Assembly (NCBI RefSeq): GCF_027213785.1
Contig: NZ_JAPWGO010000006.1
Span: 62,001 to 126,000, forward strand
From: Limimaricola sp. G21655-S1
GTDB taxonomy: Bacteria > Pseudomonadota > Alphaproteobacteria > Rhodobacterales > Rhodobacteraceae
Reading direction: 5' to 3'
DNA: 64,000 nucleotides
Numbering within the stretch: the stretch's first letter is position 1; the number at the start of each line of letters is the position of its first letter. Positions 6,107-15,142 of the stretch are shown here, piece by piece. A model generated the notes under the pieces. It was not told where the DNA came from. It did not search any database and saw nothing but the letters and a program-made list of their open reading frames with translations. Position numbers and translations under genes: made by a program.

Positions 6107-8398
6107 ATGACCGACCGCAAGGAAACCCAGCAGCGCGAGGAGCTGCCGCATTACGAGCATCCCTCGGGCGGTTGGGGCTCGCTGCAGAGCGTCGCCAAGC
6201 ACATGGGTCAGGAGCGGCCCGATCCCGGCGTGATCGAGACGCTGCGCCGCCAGAACAAGCCCGGTGGCCACATGTGCACCTCCTGCGCCTGGACCAAGCC
6301 GCCGAACCCGCATATCGCCGAGTTCTGCGAGAACGGCGCCAAGGCGACGCTGTGGGACCTGACGCGCGACCGCTGCACGCCCGAGTTCTTCGCGCGCCAC
6401 ACCGTGTCCGAACTGCGGACATGGTCAGATTACGATCTCGAGATCCAGGGCAGGCTGACGCATCCGATGCGCTACGATCCGGCCAGCGACAGGTATGTCG
6501 AGACGACGTGGGACGAGGCCTTTGCCGGGATCGGCGCGAAGCTGGCCGAGATCCGCGCGAAGGATCCGAAATCGGTGGTCTTCTACGCCTCCGGCCGCGC
6601 CAGCCTCGAGACCTCCTATCTCTGGGCGCTGCTCGCCCGGCTCTATGGCAACAACAACCTGCCGGACAGCTCCAACATGTGCCACGAGACCACCAGCGTC
6701 GGTCTCAAGAAGGTCACCGGCAGCCCGGTCGGCACCTGCGTGCTGTCGGATTTCGATCATTGCGACATGATCATCTTCATGGGGCAGAACACCGGCACCA
6801 ACTCGCCGCGCTTCCTGCATCCCCTGCGCGCCGCCAAGAAACGCGGCTGCAAGATCGTCACCTTCAACCCGGTGCGCGAGGCCGGTCTCGTCACCTTCCG
6901 CGACCCGCAGAACCCGGTCGAGATGCTGGCCGGCAAGGAGACGGTGATCTCGGACCGCTACCTGCAGCTCAAGCCCGGCGGCGACGTGGCGGTGCTGGCG
7001 GGCCTGTGCAAGCGCGTCTTCGAGATCGATGACGAGCAGGGCGGCGGCGTCATCGACCGCACCTTCGTCGCGCAGCACACCTCGGGCTGGCCCGACTTCG
7101 AGAAGAAGATCCGCGAGATCGACTGGGCCGATATCGAGCGCGTCTCGGGTCTGCGCCGCGAGGATCTGGCCGAGATCGGCGAGATGTACTGCAACTCCGA
7201 GAAGGTGATCGGCATCTACGGCATGGGGCTGACCCAGCACGTGCATGGCAGCCTCAACATCGCGATGTATGTCAACCTGCTGCTGATGCGCGGCAATATC
7301 GGTCGCGAAGGGGCGGGGATCTCGCCGGTGCGCGGCCATTCGAACGTGCAGGGCCAGCGCACGGTCGGCATCTCGGAAAAGCCCGAGCTGGTGCCGCTCG
7401 ACAAGATCGACGAGCTGTTCGGCTTCAAGAGCCCGCGCGACGAGGGCACCACCACGGTCGAGGCGGTGCAGGGCATCCTCGACGGCTCCGTCAGGGGCTT
7501 CGTGTCGCTGGGGGGCAACTTCGCCCGGGCGATCCCAGATCAGGGCCGCACCGACCCCGCATGGAAGGATCTGGAGATCAACGTCCAGATCGCGACCAAG
7601 CTCAATCGCAGCCACACTCTGGTCGGCAAGGAGGCCTGGCTGCTGCCCTGCCTCGTGCGCTCTGAGATGGACATGCAGGCGACCGGGCCGCAGGCGGTGT
7701 CGATGGAGGACAGCCTGTCGATGATCCATGGCAGCCAGGGCAGGCGGGAGCCCGCCTCGAAGATGCTGCGCTCGGAGCCCTTCATCGTCGCGGGGATCGC
7801 CAAGGCGACATTGCCGCCGAACCCCAAGGTGAAATGGGACGACTGGGTCGGCGACTACGCCCTCGTGCGCGACCTGATCGAGGAGACCTATCCCGACAAG
7901 TTCACCGATTTCAACGAAAGGCTGTTCACGGCGGGCGGCTTCTACAAGGGCAACCCGGCGCGCGAGCGGCACTGGAAGACCGATACCGGCAAGGCGATCT
8001 TCACCGCACCCGAGACGCTCTCGGCGCTGGGGCAGGGGCCGGGACCGGACAGCTACACCCTCGTCACGGTGCGCTCGAACGACCAGTTCAACACCACGAT
8101 CTACGGCTTCGACGACCGGCTGCGCGGGCTCAAGACCGACCGGCACGTGGTGATGATGAACCCCGAGATGATCGCCAGGGCGGGTCTCAGGGAAGGGCAG
8201 GAGGTGACGCTCTCCTGCGCCATCGAGGATGGCGAGACGCGCGAGGTCGGCGGGCTCAGGGTCATCGCCTACGACCTGCCCGACGACACGGTGCTGACCT
8301 ATTATCCCGAAACCAACCCGCTGGTCCCGCTCGACTACCATGACGAGCTGTCGAAGACCCCGGCCTACAAGGGCGTGCCGGTCCGCATCAGGGCCTGA
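6107..8398 (+). CDS. FdhF/YdeP-family molybdopterin oxidoreductase
   Basis: A 763-residue protein of the formate-dehydrogenase-alpha-like family typified by E. coli YdeP, close to its usual length of about 760. Cys57 and Cys60 (HMCTSCAW) and Cys74 (FCENGAKA) mark the reduced N-terminal cysteine set typical of the family. MCHETTSVGL places Cys192 where formate dehydrogenases carry the molybdenum-ligating Sec/Cys. The C-terminal molybdopterin dinucleotide domain includes VRSNDQFNTTIYG. The physiological substrate is not established; YdeP has been linked to acid resistance. There is no signal peptide, so it is cytoplasmic. ATG 6107 has GGGAAGG upstream. It is divergent from the P450 gene and has no electron-transfer subunit or FdhD gene beside it. 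Confidence 0.85.
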   Translation: MTDRKETQQREELPHYEHPSGGWGSLQSVAKHMGQERPDPGVIETLRRQNKPGGHMCTSCAWTKPPNPHIAEFCENGAKATLWDLTRDRCTPEFFARHTVSELRTWSDYDLEIQGRLTHPMRYDPASDRYVETTWDEAFAGIGAKLAEIRAKDPKSVVFYASGRASLETSYLWALLARLYGNNNLPDSSNMCHETTSVGLKKVTGSPVGTCVLSDFDHCDMIIFMGQNTGTNSPRFLHPLRAAKKRGCKIVTFNPVREAGLVTFRDPQNPVEMLAGKETVISDRYLQLKPGGDVAVLAGLCKRVFEIDDEQGGGVIDRTFVAQHTSGWPDFEKKIREIDWADIERVSGLRREDLAEIGEMYCNSEKVIGIYGMGLTQHVHGSLNIAMYVNLLLMRGNIGREGAGISPVRGHSNVQGQRTVGISEKPELVPLDKIDELFGFKSPRDEGTTTVEAVQGILDGSVRGFVSLGGNFARAIPDQGRTDPAWKDLEINVQIATKLNRSHTLVGKEAWLLPCLVRSEMDMQATGPQAVSMEDSLSMIHGSQGRREPASKMLRSEPFIVAGIAKATLPPNPKVKWDDWVGDYALVRDLIEETYPDKFTDFNERLFTAGGFYKGNPARERHWKTDTGKAIFTAPETLSALGQGPGPDSYTLVTVRSNDQFNTTIYGFDDRLRGLKTDRHVVMMNPEMIARAGLREGQEVTLSCAIEDGETREVGGLRVIAYDLPDDTVLTYYPETNPLVPLDYHDELSKTPAYKGVPVRIRA

Positions 8399-8411
8399 CT
8401 TCGGCCGGGGC

Positions 8412-9152
8412 TCAGCCCTCGGTCGTGAAGGAGACCGTGCCGTCCGAGATCCGGGCCGCCGTCAGGCGGCCCGTCGCCCATGCGCCGGTATCGATGGCGA
8501 TCCGTCCGTCCTCCACGAACGGCGCCGCCTGGACCACGTGGCCATGCACCACCCAGAGCCCGTCGCGGCGGGGCAGGGTGGCGAATTTGGGATGCCCCCA
8601 GAGCAGGGTCTGCGCCGCCTGCCGACCCGGCGGGTGATCGGGGTCGAGCCCGGCATGGGCCGCCACGAGATTGCCGCTGCTCCAGAGCAGCGGCGCCGCG
8701 CGCAGCCAGTCCAGCATCGGCCCCAGCGCTGCGGCGAGTTCCGCGGCGGCGCGCGCGGCCTCGCCCGGCAGTTCGAGATCGGGGGGCGCCACGCCAAAGC
8801 TCGCCAGCGTGGCGGTGCCGCCATTGTGCAGCCATGGCGCGGCCTTGCGCTGCGGCGCGTCGAGAAAGTCGAGCATCATCTGCTCGTGATTGCCGCGCAG
8901 GCAGATCACCCGGTCATGTCGCCAGTGATGCAGCAGCCGCAGCACCCCGGCGCTGTCGGGGCCGCGATCGATCATGTCGCCGAGAATCACGATCGGCGCG
9001 AGGGCGTCGCGCCGCGCGATGCGACGCAGCAGCGGCGCCAGCAGGTCGCGGCGGCCATGCACGTCGCCGATCGCATGGACCGTCGTCGTCGGGGCAACGG
9101 GGCCGCCTTTGAAACGGCGTCCGGTCAGGGCTGGCAACAGGCTCATGCCCAT
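8412..9152 (-). CDS. PPP-family metallophosphatase
   Basis: A 246-residue cytoplasmic phosphoesterase of the ApaH/PrpA-like calcineurin fold. The metal-binding motifs occur in order: GDVHG near residue 30, GDMIDRGPDS near 60, GNHEQ near 90, then NLVAAHAGLDP and VVHGHV. Substrates of this family range from phosphoproteins to diadenosine polyphosphates, and the sequence does not decide between them. The start could be 9152 (MGMSLLP) or 9146 (MSLLP); neither has a clear ribosome site. It is convergent with the oxidoreductase gene, 13 bases away, so the two are not co-transcribed. Confidence 0.82.
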   Translation of the reverse strand: MGMSLLPALTGRRFKGGPVAPTTTVHAIGDVHGRRDLLAPLLRRIARRDALAPIVILGDMIDRGPDSAGVLRLLHHWRHDRVICLRGNHEQMMLDFLDAPQRKAAPWLHNGGTATLASFGVAPPDLELPGEAARAAAELAAALGPMLDWLRAAPLLWSSGNLVAAHAGLDPDHPPGRQAAQTLLWGHPKFATLPRRDGLWVVHGHVVQAAPFVEDGRIAIDTGAWATGRLTAARISDGTVSFTTEG

Positions 9153-9229
9153 TCGATAGCGCGCCGCACCTCCATGCGCCACAGGCCCGGCGTCGTGGCC
9201 AGACACCTTGGCCGGGCGCGCGCCGTCAC

Positions 9230-9877
9230 TCAGCCCAGAACCAGACCGCCGGCGATCAAGGCCAGTTGCAGCAGGCTGCGACCCACGCGAAAGCCGCCGC
9301 GACGAGACAGGGGCAGGGGGTGGGCGGCGGCAACCGCCAGAAGCGACAGGAAGACGAGTGGTGTGATGCCTACGCCATTCGCCGCCAATACGATCACGAG
9401 CGGCGCCCAGAGGATCGTGATGGCCACCACTGCCCAGCGGCCCGCGCCAGCTAAGATGGCGACCTCGCTCTCCGTGGCCGGTTCCTCCCAGAAGGCGCGA
9501 TCGGCCGCGTTCCAAGCGCCGGAGAGCGCGCCGACCAGGATAACGACCGACAGCCAGATCGGGCCGATCCGGGTGTTGTCGTCCAGGATCATGAGCACGA
9601 GCGCGAACTGAACGCATTGCCCGAACCCCATGCACCAACGGGTCAGCGGCTTCGGGGCTCCGGCTCTGTCAGCGGCGATGGCGCCGCGCGAGAGGTCCCT
9701 GACGACTAGCAGCGAAGCGAACGTAAAGCTCATCCGCGAGAGCACGACCGATCCGGGCAGATCGCTCATCGCGGCCAAATACGCACCGATCAAGGCGGCG
9801 ACCGCCGAGCTGAGCAGGAGCTCGACGATCAGGGGCCGTTGTTCCGCGAGGTCCGAGAACCATGCCATCCGCCACAT
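9230..9877 (-). CDS. Multi-pass membrane protein, unknown function
   Basis: A 215-residue very hydrophobic protein with about five to six predicted membrane segments (for example LIVELLLSSAVAALIGAYLA, FALVLMILDD, PIWLSVVILVGALSGAW and WAVVAITILWAPLVIVLAA). No conserved catalytic motif is apparent. The start at 9877 (MWRMAWFS) is tentative; a second ATG lies three codons in. It uses fewer G/C-ending codons than its neighbours, which hints at a different origin. A 30-base inverted repeat lies in the spacer upstream. Confidence 0.6.
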   Translation of the reverse strand: MWRMAWFSDLAEQRPLIVELLLSSAVAALIGAYLAAMSDLPGSVVLSRMSFTFASLLVVRDLSRGAIAADRAGAPKPLTRWCMGFGQCVQFALVLMILDDNTRIGPIWLSVVILVGALSGAWNAADRAFWEEPATESEVAILAGAGRWAVVAITILWAPLVIVLAANGVGITPLVFLSLLAVAAAHPLPLSRRGGFRVGRSLLQLALIAGGLVLG

Positions 9878-9894
9878 CGCCTCGCTCGTATCCT

Positions 9895-9924
9895 AGCTCT
9901 CCATATGCAACCTATAGGAGAGCT
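9895..9924. promoter_or_regulatory. Inverted repeat upstream of the membrane protein gene
   Basis: AGCTCTCC (9895-9902) and GGAGAGCT (9917-9924) form perfect 8-base arms around a 14-base AT-rich centre, 17 bases before the start codon at 9877. It could be an operator or a hairpin in the leader. Which regulator binds is unknown. Confidence 0.45.
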
Positions 9925-9977
9925 TCGCGAGGCGTGGCAACGGGTTTCGCAGGGTCGGTCCGCGCGGGGGGCCCGTC

Positions 9978-10250
9978 TCAGTCGCGGCTCACCAGCTTGT
10001 TGAAGCGGCTCGCCGCGCCGTCGGCGGCCCGATCCTGATGCAGGAAGGCCAGTTTGCTTTCCTCGAAGATCGCGAACCAGTCGTCCCAGTCGATCCGCTC
10101 CAGCCCCTCGGCGCTGGGTTCGAAATCGATCCTGAGAATGCCGCCCTCGCCCTTGTCGGCGGTATCCGACACCCGGGCGGGATGGCCGCCCCGGGCCTCG
10201 CACCATTCGCGGATCTCGTCATGGTCGGTGGTGGTCTTCGCGTCGCTCAT
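9978..10250 (-). CDS. Conserved small alphaproteobacterial protein
   Basis: A 90-residue soluble protein with the pattern TTTDHDEIREWCEARGG, then GGILRIDF, IDWDDWFAIFEESKLAFLHQ and SRFNKLV. I recognise this as a widespread small alphaproteobacterial protein that is sometimes labelled a glucan branching enzyme without good reason; its role is unknown. ATG 10250 is preceded by TAGGAG at good spacing. It is divergent from purU. Confidence 0.75.
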   Translation of the reverse strand: MSDAKTTTDHDEIREWCEARGGHPARVSDTADKGEGGILRIDFEPSAEGLERIDWDDWFAIFEESKLAFLHQDRAADGAASRFNKLVSRD

Positions 10251-10406
10251 CTCGTGCTCCTATCGGAAACCTTCGTTCCCCAACGCGGCGGCGGAGCCGC
10301 GGTTTCGCGTTCCGATGTCGCCAAACCGCGCCGGAGCGGCGCGCGCGTGCTGGCATCAGGGGGCGGAGCGCGCGACAAGCGGTGCCAGCCCAAGACGAGA
10401 GATGCC

Positions 10407-11264
10407 ATGACCACCCATATCCTGACGCTCACCTGTCGCAATCGCCCCGGCATCGTCGCCGCCGTCGCCACCGCGCTCGCCGAGACCGGCGGCGACATCA
10501 CCGAGGCGCGGCAGTTCGACGACACGCTCACCGGCACCTTCTTCATGCGCGTGGCGTTCCGGCTGCCGCAGGAGGTCGGCGGCGACGGCACCTTCCGCGC
10601 CAAGATGGACGGCATCGGCACCGCCTTCGGCATGCAGTGGACGCTGAACCCGCAGGATTATCGGCAGAAGGTGCTGATCCTCGTCTCCAAGTTCGATCAT
10701 TGCCTCGCGGACCTGCTCTACCGCCAGCGCATCGGCGAGATGCCGATGGACCTCGTCGCGGTGGCGGGCAACCATCCGCAGAGCGCGCTGTCGGTGCGGC
10801 TGCCCGAGGAGGTGCCCTATCACCACCTGCCGATCACCAAGGAGACCAAGCCGCAGCAGGAAGCCGAGATCCGGGCGCTGGTCGAGGAGACGGGGGCCGA
10901 GCTGGTGGTGCTGGCGCGCTACATGCAGATCCTCAGCGACGAGATGTCGGCCTGGCTCTCGGGGCGCTGCATCAACATCCACCATTCCTTCCTGCCCGGC
11001 TTCAAGGGCGCCAAGCCCTATCATCAGGCGCATGCGCGCGGGGTGAAGATGATCGGCGCCACGGCGCATTACGTGACCGAGGATCTCGACGAGGGGCCGA
11101 TCATCAGCCAGGACGTGGAGCACGTGACCCATGCCGACACGCCCGACGACCTCGTCGCCAAGGGCCGCGACATCGAGCGGCGGGTGCTGGCGCGAGCCGT
11201 GGCGCTGCATCTCGACCGGCGGGTGCTGGTGAATGGCGGCCGCACCGTGGTGTTCGGCAAGTAG
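10407..11264 (+). CDS. purU: Formyltetrahydrofolate deformylase
   Basis: A 285-residue enzyme that hydrolyses 10-formyl-tetrahydrofolate to formate and tetrahydrofolate, balancing one-carbon pools and feeding formate to purine synthesis. An N-terminal ACT domain (LTCRNRPGIVAAVATALAE) is followed by the formyltransferase-type catalytic domain. Diagnostic stretches are VLILVSKFDHCLADLLYR, ARYMQILS, CINIHHSFLPGFKGA (containing the catalytic Asn-His region) and DEGPIISQDVEHVTH. ATG 10407 matches the conserved N-terminus; the upstream extension is not conserved. It ends three bases from the convergent permease gene. This is usually a chromosomal gene, so its presence here points to a large replicon or chromid. 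Confidence 0.93.
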   Translation: MTTHILTLTCRNRPGIVAAVATALAETGGDITEARQFDDTLTGTFFMRVAFRLPQEVGGDGTFRAKMDGIGTAFGMQWTLNPQDYRQKVLILVSKFDHCLADLLYRQRIGEMPMDLVAVAGNHPQSALSVRLPEEVPYHHLPITKETKPQQEAEIRALVEETGAELVVLARYMQILSDEMSAWLSGRCINIHHSFLPGFKGAKPYHQAHARGVKMIGATAHYVTEDLDEGPIISQDVEHVTHADTPDDLVAKGRDIERRVLARAVALHLDRRVLVNGGRTVVFGK

Positions 11265-11267
11265 CGC

Positions 11268-12593
11268 TCAGTCGGCGGCCCCGGCTTCGCCCGGGGCGCC
11301 GAGCTGCGCATCGACGCCGTCGTAATCGGTCTCGTCCGAGAGGCCGAGCGCGATCCAGCGCAGCGCCGGGACATGGGCGCAGGCGACCATCACCACCATG
11401 GTGATCGGCACCGCGAGGATCGCGCCCGCCACGCCCCAGACCCAGCCCCAGAACAGGAGCGCCGAGAGGATGACCAGCGCTGAGATCGAGAGGTGCCGAC
11501 CCTGCACGCGCGGATCGACGTAGTTGCCCATCACCTGCTCGATCACCAGAAGCCCCGCGCCGATCATCACCGCGGTCCAGGGGTCGCGTGTGGCGAAGGC
11601 ATAGACCACCGGCAGGATGCCGGAGATCAGCGAGCCGATCGAGGGCACGAAATTCAGAACGAAGGTCAGCAGGGCCCAGACGATCAGCAGGTCGAGCCCG
11701 AAGATCCAGAGCCAGCCCGTGTAGAGCAGCGCCGTGACGATGCCCAGAACGAAGCGGACCGCGAGGTAGCGGCGTACCTTCTTCGCCACCAGTTCCACCG
11801 CGCCCGCGACCTCGCGGCGCTTTTCTGGGCGCGTCGCGGCGTCGAGCTTGGCGTGCCAGCGCGGCGCCTCGATCAGCATCAGCAGCGTCAGGAAGAAGAT
11901 CAGCACCAGCGCCAGCGCGATGCCGGAAATGGTCGAGACCACGGTGGTGGCGAGCCCCGAGGCGCGCTCGATCAAGGTGCCGCCGAGCCCGCCGCCACCG
12001 GCGAGGCTGCCGATCTGCTCGACCAGCCCGTCGGCGGCGCCGCCGCCGCCCTGCGCCGGATCCGGCCTGTCGGTCGGGTTGAGCCCGGCGCCCGGTGTCG
12101 CCTGGATCGCGCTTTCGACCGCCGCCCCGGTCGCGCCCGCCGCCGCCTCACCGGCCGCTTCGCCGGACTCGTCCCCGGCGTCATCGCCGCCGGCGGCATC
12201 TGGCGTCTCTCCGGATGACTCGCCCGAGAGCTGCTCCATCGCCTCGGTCGCCTGCTCGGCTGGAAACCGCGTCAGGAATTGCTGCGCCGACATCCACAAC
12301 ACGCCGATGAAGACCGCGATCGCCGTGGCGAGCAGCGTCATCGCCGCGAGATGACCGACCCAGCGCCGCCCCCCCGCGATCCGCGCCGCCCAGCCATCGA
12401 CCGGCGCCAGCAGCAGCGCGAGGAAGAAGGCGAAGGCGATGGGCAGGAAGACGGGCTGCATCGCGTGCAGCGCCCAGCCGACGAGGACCAGCGCCACGAG
12501 GCCGAGCATCCCGAGCGCCGGGTGGGCAAGGCGGTAGGGCTTGTCCAGCTCCGCGGGCGGTTCGCTCAACTGCTCAGGCCCCCTGTCCGACAT
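11268..12593 (-). CDS. AI-2E family permease (PerM/TqsA-like)
   Basis: A 441-residue inner-membrane protein of the AI-2E transporter family (PF01594), with paired membrane segments near 30-75, a further one near 90-115, and five or so in the C-terminal half. The family signature is visible in FVLNFVPSIGSLISGILPV and VMGNYVDPRVQGRHLSISALVILSAL-type sequence. Residues about 118-195 are an unusual low-complexity insert rich in Gly, Ala, Asp and Glu in the periplasmic loop before the conserved part. The start at 12593 overlaps the end of the dehydrogenase gene by 20 bases, implying co-transcription. The substrate cannot be read from sequence. Confidence 0.82.
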   Translation of the reverse strand: MSDRGPEQLSEPPAELDKPYRLAHPALGMLGLVALVLVGWALHAMQPVFLPIAFAFFLALLLAPVDGWAARIAGGRRWVGHLAAMTLLATAIAVFIGVLWMSAQQFLTRFPAEQATEAMEQLSGESSGETPDAAGGDDAGDESGEAAGEAAAGATGAAVESAIQATPGAGLNPTDRPDPAQGGGGAADGLVEQIGSLAGGGGLGGTLIERASGLATTVVSTISGIALALVLIFFLTLLMLIEAPRWHAKLDAATRPEKRREVAGAVELVAKKVRRYLAVRFVLGIVTALLYTGWLWIFGLDLLIVWALLTFVLNFVPSIGSLISGILPVVYAFATRDPWTAVMIGAGLLVIEQVMGNYVDPRVQGRHLSISALVILSALLFWGWVWGVAGAILAVPITMVVMVACAHVPALRWIALGLSDETDYDGVDAQLGAPGEAGAAD

Positions 12594-13353
12594 GCAGCGA
12601 CAGCCCCCCGTCGATGGTGAAGGTCTGGCCGGTGACATAGTCGGCCTCGGGTGAGGCGAGATAGACCGCGAGATGCGCGACCTCCTCGGGCTTGCCGGCG
12701 CGCCGCCATGGGATGTTGCGCACCTGTCTTTGCAGCTGCTCGGGGTCGTCCATCGCCTCCTGGTTCATCGCCGTCAGGATCATCCCCGGCGCGATGTTGT
12801 TGACCGCGATCCGGTCGGGCGCGAGTTCGAGGCAGAGCGTGCGCGTGAGGTTGCGCAACCCGCCCTTTGCGGCGTCATAGGCGGCGGAGCCGATGCGGGG
12901 GATCTCCTCGTGCACCGAGGAAATGTTGACGATACGGCCCCCGCCGCCCACCGCGCGTCGGGCATGGATGAAGGCGCGGCAGCACAGGAACGGGCCGAAC
13001 AGGTCGGTCTTGAGCATCTTCTCCCAGCTCTCGTCCGACATCTCGGCCACCTCGTCGCCGGGCGCGTCCATCCCGGCGCAGTTGACGAGGATGTCGGGCG
13101 CGCCGAAGGCGTCCGAGGCGGCGGCAAAGAGCCGCTGCACGTCTTCGGGGCTGGTGTGGTCGCATTGTACCGTCACCGCCGCGCGGCCCGCATCGCGCAC
13201 CGAATTGGCGGTGTCCTCGGCGTCGTCGGCGGCCTCGAGATAGGCCAGAACCAGATCGGCGCCCTCGCGGGCGAAGGCGATGGCGGTCGCCCGGCCGATT
13301 CCGGATTCAGCGCCGGTGACGATGGCGATCCTGTCCTGCAGCCGTTCGGTCAT
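12574..13353 (-). CDS. Short-chain dehydrogenase/reductase
   Basis: A 259-residue NAD(P)-dependent oxidoreductase of the classical SDR type. The cofactor motif TGAESGIGRA is near residue 14, NCAG near 90, the catalytic Ser in NISSVHEE, and the YxxxK pair in YDAAKGG. The C-terminal VTGQTFTIDGGLS is typical of glucose-1-dehydrogenase-like and 3-ketoacyl-reductase-like members. The substrate is not identifiable. The start at 13353 (MTERLQDRIAIVTGA) was preferred over a longer form at 13386 because it fits the family N-terminus and has a purine-rich GAGGGG upstream. It is probably in one operon with the overlapping permease gene. Confidence 0.88.
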   Translation of the reverse strand: MTERLQDRIAIVTGAESGIGRATAIAFAREGADLVLAYLEAADDAEDTANSVRDAGRAAVTVQCDHTSPEDVQRLFAAASDAFGAPDILVNCAGMDAPGDEVAEMSDESWEKMLKTDLFGPFLCCRAFIHARRAVGGGGRIVNISSVHEEIPRIGSAAYDAAKGGLRNLTRTLCLELAPDRIAVNNIAPGMILTAMNQEAMDDPEQLQRQVRNIPWRRAGKPEEVAHLAVYLASPEADYVTGQTFTIDGGLSLHVGQGA

Positions 13354-13448
13354 GTGCCCCTCGCTCAAGCTCGGGGCACAGGCCATCCGGGCCCCGTCAG
13401 GGGGGCAACTGCCCGCGCCGATCAGGGTTCCGGAAACCGATTGCCGCC

Positions 13449-14894
13449 TCAGCCTCGGGCGTAGATGTCCTCGTATCTGACGATGTCGTCCTCGCCGACA
13501 TAGGCGCCGGTCTGCACCTCGATCAGCACCATCGGCACCTTGCCGGGGTTCTCCATCCGGTGGACCGCGCCGAGCGGGATGTAGACCGACTGGTTCTCGG
13601 TCACGAGCTTCACCTCGTCGTCGATGGTCACCCGCGCGGTGCCCTCGACCACGATCCAGTGCTCCGAGCGGTGGTGGTGGCTTTGCAGGCTGAGCGAGGC
13701 GCCGGGATGGACGAGGATCCGCTTCACCTGGAACCGGCCGCCGACCACGAGGCTCTCGAACCAGCCCCAGGGGCGGTGGTCCTTGGGGAAGGCGGTGGCC
13801 TGCATCGCCTGCTTGGCCTTCAGCGCCTCGACCGCCTTCTTCACGTCCTGGGCGCGGCGCATGTCGGCCACCAGCACCGCGTCGTTCATCGCGATCGCCA
13901 TGACGTTCTCGAGCCCGATGCCGACGATCTCCAGCCGGTCGCTCTCAGAGCGCAAGAGCGTGTCGCGGCAGTCGATCGCGGTGGCACCTTCGGAGGTGAC
14001 GACGCCGCTCTCGTCGGGGCCGCTCTCGCGCCAGACCGCGTCCCAGCCGCCGAGGTCGGACCAGGCCGCCTGGTAGGGCACGACCGAGAGGTTCGACGCC
14101 TTCTCCATCACCGCGTAGTCGATCGAGATGTCGGGCGCGCCGGCCCACGCCGTGGGGTCCAGCCGCAGGAAGCCCAGATCGGTTTTCGCCTGCGCCAGCG
14201 CCGCCTCGACCGGCCCGAGGATCTCGGGCGCATGCTCGCGGAACGCCGCGACCATGTCGGCGGCGCGGGCCATGAAGATACCGGCGTTCCACAGGAAGTT
14301 GCCCGAGGCCAGCATGTCCTCGGCGCGACCGGCATCGGGCTTTTCGACGAAGCGGGTGAGCGGCTGCGGCGCGCCGTCGCCGACCGGGCCATCGAGTTCG
14401 AGGTAACCGTAGCCGGTCTCGGCATGGGTCGGCGCGATGCCGAAGGTGACGAGCCGTCCCTCGGAGACCGGCCCGAGCCCACGCGCGACGGCGGCGTGGA
14501 AGGTGGGCGCGTCGGGCACGACATGGTCGGAGGGCGCGACCAGCATCACCGCCTCGGGGTTCTCGGCCACCAGATGCAGCGCCGCGGCGAGGATGGCGGG
14601 GGCGGTGTTGCGTCCCTCGGGCTCGATCAGCACCGCGCCGGGATCGATGCCGGCGAGGCCGAGCTGCTCGGTCACGATGAAGCGGAAATCGGAATTGGTG
14701 AGCACCAGCGGCGCCGCGAAGCCCAAGGCCTCATCCGGCCCGAGCCCGCGCCCGTGCAGCCGCCGGGCCGAGGCCTGGAACAGCGTCTCTTCGCCCATCA
14801 GCGGCACGAACTGCTTGGGATAGCTCTTGCGCGAGAGCGGCCAGAGCCGCGTGCCGGAGCCGCCGCAGAGAAGAACCGGGGTGATGTCACTCAT
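13449..14894 (-). CDS. manC: Mannose-1-phosphate guanylyltransferase / mannose-6-phosphate isomerase
   Basis: A 481-residue bifunctional enzyme making GDP-mannose, a sugar donor for surface polysaccharides. The nucleotidyltransferase domain begins PVLLCGGSGTRLWPLSRKSYPKQF and contains VEKPD. The C-terminal cupin-type isomerase domain (from about residue 350) carries RPWGWFESLVVGGRFQVKRI, SLQSHHHRSEHWIVVEGTA and the terminal RYEDIYAR motif. Length matches the type II family. The start at 14894 (MSDITPVLL) is preferred; an ATG four codons upstream is possible. It lies apart from the large polysaccharide loci to the right but probably supplies them. Confidence 0.94.
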   Translation of the reverse strand: MSDITPVLLCGGSGTRLWPLSRKSYPKQFVPLMGEETLFQASARRLHGRGLGPDEALGFAAPLVLTNSDFRFIVTEQLGLAGIDPGAVLIEPEGRNTAPAILAAALHLVAENPEAVMLVAPSDHVVPDAPTFHAAVARGLGPVSEGRLVTFGIAPTHAETGYGYLELDGPVGDGAPQPLTRFVEKPDAGRAEDMLASGNFLWNAGIFMARAADMVAAFREHAPEILGPVEAALAQAKTDLGFLRLDPTAWAGAPDISIDYAVMEKASNLSVVPYQAAWSDLGGWDAVWRESGPDESGVVTSEGATAIDCRDTLLRSESDRLEIVGIGLENVMAIAMNDAVLVADMRRAQDVKKAVEALKAKQAMQATAFPKDHRPWGWFESLVVGGRFQVKRILVHPGASLSLQSHHHRSEHWIVVEGTARVTIDDEVKLVTENQSVYIPLGAVHRMENPGKVPMVLIEVQTGAYVGEDDIVRYEDIYARG

Positions 14895-15142
14895 ATCGAT
14901 TACCATGATAAATTACTGTCCACTGCAATTTCGCCTTCAGGTAGAATCCCGATTGGCGTACGCCGCCTTATCGGCGTCTTGGGCGAACTCCTACCGTCAA
15001 TCCGTCCTCTCTGAAAAGACCTCTTGGCCGGCTTTTCGCCCATCGGGTCGGGGCAGGGGCCGATCCTGCACCGATCCCGGGCGGCGCTGGACATTATCGC
15101 GCCATCGCAGCATCACTTCGGGGCATCACGGGAGGGTTGTTA

